Source: Isohypsibius dastychi
Taxonomy: Eukaryota > Tardigrada > Eutardigrada > Parachela > Isohypsibiidae
Direction: 5' to 3'
Length of the DNA: 18,449 nt
Assembly (NCBI GenBank): GCA_034696485.1
Contig: JAQIWT010000542.1
Span: forward strand, 1-18,449
The translations under genes and the position numbers were made by a program. The notes beneath the pieces are model-generated. The model had not been told where the DNA came from. It ran no database searches and saw only the letters and a program-made list of their open reading frames with translations. Positions 10,801 to 18,449 of this stretch are shown here, piece by piece; within the stretch, counting starts at the first letter, position 1; each line of letters opens with the position of its first letter.

Positions 10801-13800
10801 TGAAATATCTTCTTCTGAATAGGCGATATTATTACCGACGGTGGGAAAGATGAAGTGGATTCGTGCTTTCCTAAGAGCATTATTCTTGGGAGTAATCCAC
10901 AGACTCATCTACTTTTCAAGTTCCTGTTATTTCCAGGCTGCACTTGTTGATCGAGTGAAGTACCATGAACGACGACTATTTCGGCACACCCCGATATATT
11001 CAAAACGCCTTCTATTTCGGTACAGTGGGGGTCTGCAAGTAAGCTACCCTTCACTGTAGAGGGGGTACTCAGCCACTCCCCCAGTCCAGCTTAAACCACA
11101 ACAAAATTCTGTCCTTCCTCTTTTCTTTCTCGTCTTCTTTAATTTTCTTCGGCTCTCTTTCCTTCATATCCCTTTATTCATTCCATGGATAGTCTGGAGG
11201 AATGTGCAATTCAGAATGTTTTGAGTGGAAGGATGACTCGTCGGGAGGCAGCAAAGAACTTCGGGATTTCAAAGTCAACTTTGCAAATTCGTCTGCGTAA
11301 AGCAGATGAAGAAAACGTGGGCCAAAGCGACATTTCATCGTCCAAAAAGAAGCTAATCTGGAGCAAATATTGTTGGAAATGGCGAGAAATGGTATTCCAT
11401 TCAACAAACGCCTGCTTCGCGGTCTCGGAATAATCGCTTTTTTGATCCTCAAGAAAAAATCGTTCGAAAAAGCTCTCAAAGGACAGGAGATCAGAAATCT
11501 CACTTGAAAACGCTCTTATCTGATCCGGAATATCAAGCTGCGATGAACGATAAAAAGCAGAATCATGAGGAGCTGATGAAAAAAAATTACTGGTGCGAAG
11601 GCTGAGCTTCCGGTGAAGAAAAAGGTCGACCAAAGAAAACCAGGTCGACCAAAGAAAACCTCCTCCTGAATTTGGTGATTTTAATTTGTAATTTCTCATG
11701 TTTATGTGTTTTTACGGTACCTGGCCTGTTCGGTGAAAATGTTTCCGGTTATTTTATCGGAATTTATTTGTTCCTGTTTGTTTGCCCCCTAATGGTCGGT
11801 GAGTGGTTTCACGACAAAACGGGAAACTGGACGTATTGGGCTTGTTTGTGATAAATAATGGCGCAAGTGTATTCCCTGTACGATACTTGACCAGTGAATT
11901 GAAATAGAAGGCATTTTGCATATATCCGGGTGTGCCGAAATAGTCGTCGTTCATGGTAGCTGAAAGAGAATTAACGTCTTGCTCTTGAAAGGCGCTATGT
12001 GGAGGAAATAGGTGCTTGAAAATTAAGGCCACATCTTCCTTTCAGAGTTCAAATGAAGTTTTGAAAAATAAAATACCTGACCGCTGATATTTCTTCACAG
12101 CGGCATAATACAACATTTTTCTAGCTTGAAGCCGTTTATTTTCTGAATATACCGTCCGGAGTTGAGGTCAGACAAACATTATGAGAAGGATTTCAACTCT
12201 TTGGAAAGTGAAAGAAGGCACGTGGAACCGGATTGGCACATATAATTGAACCTCATTCTTCGTTTCTCCCCATCTACCTTGAATTCACACTTTCATCATA
12301 AATCACACGGCAGATTAAATCAGAAACATTGTGCATTTAATACGACTCCTTCAGAAAATCTCATGATGGTTTGGAAGTGTCTAAAGAAGGGCGTAACACT
12401 GAGAAATGGGTGTCACAGCTAACTTTATTTCGTCGATAAAATTTGAAGGTGATGTTCAAATGGCATTGTTCACGCCGAACTCCCTGGATGAATACACTGG
12501 GCATTGTTTCGATGAAGAGATAGCTAGAAGAAAGGGAGGATGTCGGGATTATTGTTGATAAGCATCGTGTAATCCGTTGCTTGTTCAAATGTGAAATAAT
12601 CGTGCGCCACTGTCACCTTGTTGTACGATGGTAGATTCATTTGAAATGGAACAAAAGACCGCTGGTCAGCTGGCCATTTATGTAGTACAACCGAATATTG
12701 TCCGGTAATTCTAATCAGCTGCATGCATGCTCGCCGATAAGGTTATCTGGGTGCCAACAAAAGATACCTCGCATGACCTTTATTGGCTGCAGATGTTTAT
12801 CACGCTTTCAGCTGTCATATTCGGAATAGTTTTGGAATGATGACATAGTTGTAACTGCCGTAAATTTGATCGCTTAATCGATATTTTGCTGAATTGATAT
12901 TTTTTGTCATAAATATGGGAATATGCGTAGAGCGAACATTATAATTTGTTTGGTAGAACACTGACCGGATATTCAATATTTTACGGTGTGTTTTTCGAAG
13001 GTGATGTGGTGAATTGATTGCTGGCAACCTCGGAGTTTAATAACCTCTGACCGTGTTGTATGAAGAATCCCCGTATAATTAATCGTTGCATTGCTAAGTA
13101 GAAAAAAGTGTTATGTCAAGTAGCAGCAAGCCGCAGGAAGCCATTCATATCTCTCACGTTTTTCTGTTAGCACGGAAATATTGATAAGATATTATTATTT
13201 CGTGCAGCATCATTTTTTTGGCACACATTCTTTTGGAAGCCATCACTTTTTTCAAATTGATATCGAGTACATCTCCGCACCTTGCAGGGTACTTGCGTTT
13301 TGTACGAGAAATATCGTAGACGATGCATGGAAATGAATATTGTAGACTGCTACTCAGACGTAATAAATTATTCAGAATAGGGGTGTTATGTCCAGGGGTA
13401 AATAAACTTTGCGAGCTTGTGTCAATAAATTTTGTATGCTTGATCCTTGTATCAGTCCAGAAGATCGTATTGCCAAATTTGTTGACCATTTTCAAATTGA
13501 TTCTGATTCAAAATCGATTTGGGTCAAAATTAGTTCAAGCCTAGCCGCCGTCCAACTTGAGTAATTTCGCTTAGTTCTACTTCACTCTTCGCGGTAATAT
13601 TTCACTGCTTTTTTTTGACTTGTCGTCTGTTGTTTATTTCGGGATGCCAGACTCCTACTCACCCGAGCGTTATGCCTTGCGAGGATTTAAATAATTTGCA
13701 AAACTAGATTTTGTACTTTAAAATGTTGAATGAGTCAATGTGATTAAATCGGCGGGTGTAAGTGATCCGATTATTCACCAAAGAATGTTCATTCCCAGCT

Positions 13801-16800
13801 GCGGACATCCCGGCGTGGTCCCAGTTGGGTATATTTTTCCCAAACGACTTTTGATTCGCCCGAATGTCACTCAAAGCCGGAAACAGGCACTTTTTGAAAG
13901 CCATGTTGTTTTTAAGCATATGGATAAGGACTCTTGATCCCCATCTGCAGTGGCCTTAACGCTTGGTTAAACAATTTTGCATGTGTTATTATTGCTCAAA
14001 CAAGAAGATGCCTGATTTTGTGGTGAAAGAATATCTCGTAATCGGGCAGTAGTGTCCATCTGTAACAACATGGAACAATTGGTAACAAGATTGTGAATTG
14101 GCCTTGATAACGAGATATTGCGGAATACTTACAGGGATTGGCAGTTGTTCTGGTCAATCTTCAGTCTCTTCTTCATGCTCGCGGCCGGCGTAAAGAGGGG
14201 GGATTGAGTTAGAATTTCTTGAATGCTCTTGACATTGAAGATGGAGATTAATGAGAACCAAAGGGGTTTCTGTATGAAATTACTTGAATTGACAAAAGAA
14301 ACTACCCTGCTGTGAATGAATATGAGAATTCTTGTTGCTTGATGAGTCAGATGCATTTTAAAATTGCACGGCTTCTTGTCGGACAGGCCTGTATGCGGGT
14401 TGGTTAGAAGTCCAGCTGTGAATCTTTTGGAGTAGAAATATATAAAACGATGAAACTGCGTCGGTGATGGGCTCGTTATGTTGGCCGGAAGTTACGATAA
14501 GGAGGAGATGAAAATGTTTTCAATTTCAAGGCCGAACACTTTTTAACGTTTGTTTCGGTTCTGAATGGGTACTGATGAAGAGCGCTTTCCGTAAATTACC
14601 GGCATGAAAAGCGAAAACCCTCAATGCGTGACCACGCCACAAAAGCAAGGACATGAATTACGGGCGAACGTATATTTCGCGGGACGGAAATGATTGACAT
14701 TTCTAACGCATTAAGTTGAGAGTTATTTTTCACATTGTCGCCATAACAGTTGGTAATAAAAAGGTGCCCCCAAGGGAAGGGAGTATTAATATGAAGATGG
14801 TTTATGTTGAATTCAAGAAGTCTCTTTTGAACCATAGTGAGAGTAAAGAGTTTATTCTCAAAGTTTATTCTCACTATGTTTGAACGCAGGAGCAGAGAAG
14901 TATTTATCAGAAAATTATGATTGATAGCCTATGGCCAGTTTTCTTATTTATTGCCTGCAAGTTTCCATCTTCTCTTTGGACTTTCAGATGGGAAATTGTC
15001 GTTTTACTTAACTTATTCATCAACACTTGAAACCATTGCTAAACCCGAATGTGATTGGAGTTTTTGCAGAAATAACAAAAATGCTTTTCATCACGAAGTA
15101 TTTTGCTTGAGGAGATGAATTCAAAGATTGTCGACAGGACGACAAGAAACGAGCTAATCTCGATTTATGTGGAAATGCACCGATAACAGATCCGGCGAGC
15201 ATTAACGTTTTTTGGTAGCGCATCAATACAAATTCGAGACAAGGCTGACCAGTTGTATTTGGATTTAGTGTATTTATATTTATCGTCTTGTCAGTTGATT
15301 GCTGCAATCGCTCTTTGCTATTCGTCTGAGAATTAAGTAAAGAATGGTCGGTAATCGTGTGTAATCCAATTAGCTTTAATTTCCTGTGCGCGACGAAAAG
15401 CACGTAAAGTGCTTTGGAATGATTGGAGGAAATGTCAGAAGAGTGAAATTGACCGGTGTCCCCCATCTTGCTAAACGAGAACGAGTGCTCAGATCTATTC
15501 CAGACTTTCTTGAAAAGTGATGGACTGGTTGTTCGCTGATGGAGAACGAACAGATTGATTTCAACACTAGAAAAAGGAAAGCATGATCAAGTTTCCTTCA
15601 AGTCATTAAACACGAACTGAGATAATCACAGCTCGTCAGTAGAAATATAGAGTTTGGAACAACAGGAAATTCGCTGCTACATGCTCCTTGAGCGACAGAT
15701 GAGAAGGAACATGTAGTGACCGACTAGAATGAATATGACCTTCTGCTTGGACTACTTTTAACCTTTTCGAGTGTGGTCTTTTGAATTTCAATCTCTCTTT
15801 ATTGTGTGAAATATTATTGACCGAACCAAATGTGGGTCGATTAATTAATCGCGTGGTCTAGAAATGGTTGTGGATGAACCTTCTTTTATGTGGTTTCTGG
15901 GAAATGCGTGCTGGTCACCGGCTTTTGCTGACTGAAATTCTACGGCGGGTTTTTCAGCAAAATGTATAAATGGTCAGTTTAATTTTGGTGTTTGTCACAC
16001 ATTCGACAGAGTATTAATTTCGAAATTCCACTGCAGGAGCTTTCTGATGGCTTCCTCCCTGCAGGAAAGAAATATGGTGTTGTGAATGCTATTCAAATGA
16101 ACCGGGGTGGCTAAATAAGATGTATATGTGGATTAAACTATTTGAAATGTCCGGACTGATTATTTGTCGATGAAATGGAGAAGGAGATTAATACCGGCTT
16201 ACACCAACTGTAAAGTCGGACTAGTTGAGAATGGTTTAATGTGAAAACGATCCGTGTGATCTGGACTTTTGTTCCATTGTTGTTATGAGGAAATGCGCGA
16301 ATGAGCGAGAGGAGCTTCCCCCGGTCGGAAAATATCCAGGCCAAACATCGAGTATTTGATCCATTTACGCATCATTGAACAGCAACCCCGACTAATTGTT
16401 AGCTCTGTTATTATAGAAATGAAAGTCGAGATGGCATTCGGTCACGAATAGACTTGGTTAAGATTGTGTTTGTCCGCCACCAAGAAATATTTAGGAAAGC
16501 CCAAGTGTTAAATGGACTGCCTTACCCGATTATATGTTAGACTTCTCCATTAGGTCATGTTATGTTCGTGAGCAGCTTTTGGATAGATTCGATGGTCATA
16601 AATCATATTTTTGCAAAAGACTGACCAGCCCCTCTGGACTGACCGGCTTTGTAGCAAATTTTGCATCACGCAGTTGAACAATTTATTGCTATTTTCTGCA
16701 AATATCAGATATGTGACGCTTGTAATTGAGTTATAATTCTAAGACTTTCCGGGGGCATAAAAGATATATTCGGCTTGATCTTAGCTTTTAGATGTTTTTA

Positions 16801-18449
16801 TAAATTGTTCTGGTTTTTCTTGAATGAGATCACAGCCAATTTCTCGTATGGTTTTTTTAGCTTGATTATTTTAAACGCTGATGGTTTCGTTGTGAACGAT
16901 ATATTTGGTGGAGTTCTGGAATGTTGGAAAACTGGAAGCCTCGCCTGCCTGTGTTCATAATTACCGCAATTTTCTTGGTTGTGGATTTTAAAAATGAGTT
17001 GTGCCTTTTAATTATGGCGCTCTTTTGTCAAAGTGCTATGTTCACTGAACCATTGTTGATGAGCAGTCGTATCCAATTATGAACTTTGATTAGAAACGTG
17101 CAGTTTGCCTTTCCAGTGAGTGAACTTGATCGCCGTCATAAGCAGTGTTTTGATTCCGCCACTAGCGTTTTGGTCCATCAAGTTTAAAAATGAATTTAAA
17201 AATAAATCCAGTATTCCGGCATTATCCGCTCTTTACCATCTTCACCCATGATTGTATTTTGATTTCCCCGTGCGAAAGTGTAATGAAAGAGATTCACATG
17301 GATGCTTCCGTGGCGATAAATCTACCCGTGGACACTGGACATGCACTTGCGTGGCAGTCTCCCGTGAATTATCAATTGTTGACAAAATGGGCTAGAAAAA
17401 TATTAATTCTGCTGTTAAATTTCATTGCTTGAGCACACACCGCCTGACGCGGCTGTCATTGAAATCAAGCGAGCGTCATTAAGTTTGCCGGTCAATATTT
17501 GTCCACTTTCCCCGTATGCTCCGTGAAAAACTCTACCCGCATATGGAAGAATAGCAGTTTAATAGTTATTATTGTCAAGTGTCATATTTGAGCAATTTGG
17601 AGAATGTGACAAGCCGCTTCCGTTTTCTCATGGATAACCGACTCATTCAAACTTTCTCTTGTCTTTTCTCAGGAATCAACGGACAGCTACCTCAACTCGT
17701 CTTCCGAGAGCCCATGCAAAACGTGACAGTCTATCAAGGCCAGACTGCCATCTTCACCTGTGATGTTCTCAGTAGTGTTGATGGAACCGGATGGAATCAC
17801 AAAGAGGATATGGTTTACCTGAAAGGAGAGAATCGAATAGAGAATCGAATGGGAGAAGACCGGAAATATGACTCCTCGAAGTATTTCGGACCAACCGGCG
17901 TACATAGTTTGTCCATTGCTAATGTCACCGCGGAAGATGATGGTCCCGTAGAATGCTTCACAAAATGGGGTCTCGATGATAACGATTATCTCAAAACAGT
18001 CGCATATCTCAACGTTTTGGGTAAAACAATTAGTAGAGAAATTCAGCACAAATTTTGATCATTTTTTGTTTTTCAGTTCCGCCGTCGGAAGTTTTGATTG
18101 ACGTTGGCAGATTTGCTCGAAATGAAGAGGCGAGATATCGGATGGATGAGAACGTGAATCTCACTTGCATCGCACAAGGAGGCCGACCTCATCCGAAATT
18201 GATATGGTATCGCGGACCTCGGCGTATCGACCGTACGTCTGCTGATTTTAAGAAGAGAAAAATACTTTTCTTAAGTGTTTTTCACTAAAACTGTGGATTT
18301 TGTTTAGGTGACCAAGAGAACACTCTTGAAGAGTGGTTCAACACAACTCACACTTTCAACCGGTTAATTTTTCGAGCAACCGCGGAGGATGATGAGAGCA
18401 GTATAACATGTCAGGCGGAGAGCCCGGCACTTGCCAAACCCAGTGCCCA
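4742..18449 (+). CDS. Ig-superfamily cell-adhesion receptor (CADM/nectin- or Kirre-like), 5' part of gene
   Basis: Exons: 4742-4826, 17673-18020, 18077-18232 and 18308-18449 (cut by the window edge). Introns are 12,846, 56 and 75 bases, every junction phase 1. The start ATG has A at -3 and G at +4. Exon 1 encodes a signal peptide with basic n-region (KHLGMRRF) and hydrophobic core (LCVFLCGFILFS). Ig1 has C58, W69 and C123; Ig2 has C175, W188 and C231. Sequons are NVT 45, NVT 112, NLT 172 and NTT 208. The domain junction LNVLVPPSEVLID, then EEW and EDDESSITCQAE, resembles CADM/SynCAM Ig1-Ig2, and also Kirre/Neph proteins. The expected role is homophilic or heterophilic cell adhesion at the plasma membrane. 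The exact family is not settled because later domains, membrane helix and tail lie outside the window. Confidence 0.8.
4827..8729 (+). other. Giant first intron, 5' segment: no gene supported
   Basis: Starts with the donor GTAAGC. I see no coding region with family resemblance on either strand. Scattered frames of 60-115 codons occur, mostly on the minus strand, as expected from the G/T-rich + strand. One minus-strand frame at 6179-6523 contains TTTCAG|ATG followed by a protein-like 47-codon stretch, but it has no recognisable family and no partner exon. Confidence 0.5.
8730..8823 (+). CDS. Candidate alternative first exon encoding a second signal peptide
   Basis: ATG at 8730 (A at -3, G at +4) opens 31 codons plus one base: MGRIIRFYLTSWLIRFRGWN, then KLWIVFLLYNS. 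It runs into the perfect donor CAG|GTAAGT at 8824. The exon ends in phase 1, exactly like exon 1 at 4826. It can therefore join the Ig1 exon at 17673 in frame, giving NS-G-INGQ. The basic start and the core LWIVFLLY fit a signal peptide or anchor. I infer an alternative promoter inside the long intron. The hydrophobic core is shortish, and chance cannot be excluded. Confidence 0.5.
8824..10960 (+). other. Giant first intron, middle segment: no gene supported
   Basis: No family-like coding region seen on either strand. Two minus-strand frames (9550-9852 and 10233-10472) look protein-like in composition but match nothing I recognise, and I cannot show starts, splice sites or homology for them. 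Confidence 0.45.
10961..11018 (+). repeat. Left arm of a 58-base inverted repeat (exon-like, MNDDYFGTP)
   Basis: Starts TACCATGAACGACGACTATT and ends CTTCTATTTC. Its reverse complement recurs at 11901-11958 with 55 of 58 bases identical. Read forward it encodes MNDDYFGTPRYIQNAFYF. It is preceded by an acceptor-like TTATTTCCAG (ends 10935) and followed by a donor-like CAA|GTAAGC at about 11039, so it looks like a small first coding exon. The protein family is unknown to me. Confidence 0.8.
11185..11669 (+). pseudogene. Frame-broken pipsqueak-type HTH gene with AT-hook end
   Basis: ATG at 11185 opens MDSLEECAIQNVLSGRM, then TRREAAKNFGISKSTLQIRL, a clear psq-type helix-turn-helix (A..xVxxGxMxxxxAAxxxxIxxSTLxxRL). 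This DNA-binding fold occurs in Pipsqueak-family factors and pogo/Tigger-like transposases. The first frame stops at 11433. Protein-like sequence continues in other frames: LEQILLEMARNGIPF from about 11358, LLSDPEYQAAMNDKKQNHEE at about 11516-11575, then KPGRPKKTSS with an AT-hook core GRPKK, stop 11667-11669. The three frame changes coincide with homopolymers: A5 at 11344-11348, T6 at 11438-11443, A8 at 11579-11586. No DDE catalytic domain is seen. Either a decayed mobile-element or domesticated gene, or an intact gene with assembly indels. Confidence 0.7.
11623..11660 (+). repeat. Perfect 19-base tandem duplication over the AT-hook
   Basis: The unit AGGTCGACCAAAGAAAACC occurs twice head to tail (11623-11641 and 11642-11660) with no mismatch. 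Nineteen is not a multiple of three, so the duplication shifts the frame: the GRPKK AT-hook is read in one frame from the second copy and in another from the first. Its perfection suggests a recent event. Confidence 0.9.
11901..11958 (-). repeat. Right arm of the 58-base inverted repeat (exon-like, MNDDYFGTP)
   Basis: On the minus strand it encodes MNDDYFGTPGYMQNAFYF, differing from the left arm by three bases (R/G, I/M and one silent). It is preceded on that strand by an acceptor-like TTCTCTTTCAG ending four to five bases before the ATG region. A donor-like CAA|GTATCG follows about 17 bases later. The open frame would otherwise run to 11754. The two arms enclose 882 bases containing the psq relic. 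Confidence 0.8.
11959..17672 (+). other. Giant first intron, 3' segment: no gene supported
   Basis: Ends with the acceptor GTCTTTTCTCAG at 17672. Apart from a hairpin at 14831-14880 I see no definite element. Minus-strand frames are many, the longest 148 codons at 15020-15466, but they show no known family. Sampled + strand lines are G- and T-rich, which lowers minus-strand stop frequency and explains the excess. A minus-strand donor-like GTAAGTAT (near 14132) with a matching TTGTTACAG acceptor (14060) is the best hint of a nested gene here. Confidence 0.45.
14831..14880 (+). repeat. Imperfect hairpin with competing stems
   Basis: Arm 14831-14847 (ACCATAGTGAGAGTAAA) pairs with 14864-14880 (TTTATTCTCACTATGTT), 15 of 17 positions complementary, across a 16-base loop. 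Within and beside the loop the word AGTTTATTCTCA occurs twice (14849-14860 and 14862-14873). The left arm can therefore pair with either copy. Function unknown; it could be a chance or slippage-made structure. Confidence 0.6.
17673..18020 (+). CDS. Ig1 exon of the second receptor gene
   Basis: This phase 1 to phase 1 exon of 116 codons encodes the mature N-terminus INGQLPQLVF and all of Ig1. Cysteines lie in IFTCDV and VECFTKW; the tryptophan is in GTGWNHK, 11 residues after the first cysteine, as expected. The usual tyrosine of the DxGxYxC corner is replaced by valine (DDGPVEC). The donor is GTAAAA at 18021; the frame would otherwise stop at 18056-18058. Confidence 0.85.
17827..17850 (+). 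repeat. 12-base tandem duplication inside Ig1
   Basis: The unit AGAGAATCGAAT occurs twice with no mismatch, encoding ENRI then ENRM. It keeps the frame and lies between the tryptophan strand and the last strands of Ig1, a loop region that tolerates length change. Confidence 0.85.
18077..18449 (+). CDS. Ig2 exons of the second receptor gene (cut by window edge)
   Basis: Exon 18077-18232 starts with VPPSEVLIDV and holds NLTC and LIWYRGP. The donor GTACGT at 18233 and acceptor TTTGTTTAG (ends 18307) remove 75 bases within the Ig2 coding region, phase 1. Exon 18308-18449 continues DQENTLEEWF to EDDESSITCQAESPALAKPS, completing the domain's second cysteine. Continuing the frame through the intron gives a non-Ig tail ending near 18288, so splicing is well supported. 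Confidence 0.85.

Noticed and set aside
10850-10891. Signal-like start MKWIRAFLRALFLG before a GTAATC word
   Set aside because: The candidate donor is weak and in phase 0, so it does not fit the phase 1 Ig1 exon. It could still be chance sequence upstream of the left inverted-repeat arm.
15020-15466. 148-codon minus-strand frame, longest in the intron
   Set aside because: No recognisable domain, and strand skew makes long minus-strand frames expected here. It overlaps another protein-like frame of similar quality.
4827-17672. tRNA, rRNA or CRISPR-like arrays in the intron
   Set aside because: I looked for tRNA B-box-like words and spaced repeats by eye and found none convincing.

Overview
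The window is eukaryotic nuclear DNA, almost certainly from an animal. It carries multi-exon genes with GT..AG introns that encode extracellular Ig and FN3 domains. Small introns of 56-117 bases, T-rich acceptors, roughly 40% GC by eye and a recognisable Ihog/Boi-type Hedgehog co-receptor point to an ecdysozoan. A tardigrade or similar small ecdysozoan is my best guess; a nematode is possible, and this is inference only.

Layout, all main genes on the + strand. (1) 1-2731 is the 3' part of an Ihog/Boi/CDO-BOC-like receptor gene. It has six exons covering the end of one Ig domain, a complete Ig domain, a long Thr-rich and charged linker, two FN3 domains, one membrane helix and a cytoplasmic tail of about 170 residues. 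(2) 2732-4741 is the 3' UTR/intergenic region, holding one canonical poly(A) signal and a plausible promoter region for the next gene. (3) 4742-18449 is the 5' part of a second Ig-superfamily receptor gene. It has a signal-peptide exon, an intron of 12.8 kb, and exons encoding two Ig domains that resemble the CADM/nectin and Kirre groups. The window ends inside this gene.

The giant intron (4827-17672) is the most interesting part. It contains a second signal-peptide-like exon (8730-8823) with a perfect donor site in the same phase as exon 1. This suggests an alternative promoter that would swap the signal peptide. It also holds a frame-broken pipsqueak-type helix-turn-helix gene with an AT-hook end (11185-11669). 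That relic lies between two inverted copies (55 of 58 bases identical) of an exon-like sequence starting MNDDYFGTP (10961-11018 and 11901-11958). Because the intron is transcribed, these two arms would form a long hairpin in the pre-mRNA. Most other open frames in the intron lie on the minus strand; the G/T-rich skew of the + strand, which lowers stop frequency opposite, explains them more simply than genes do.

The two receptor genes are neighbours in the same orientation, about 2 kb apart. Both encode cell-surface Ig proteins. The first should act in Hedgehog reception and adhesion; the second probably acts in cell-cell adhesion. Nothing in the sequence shows that they work together.
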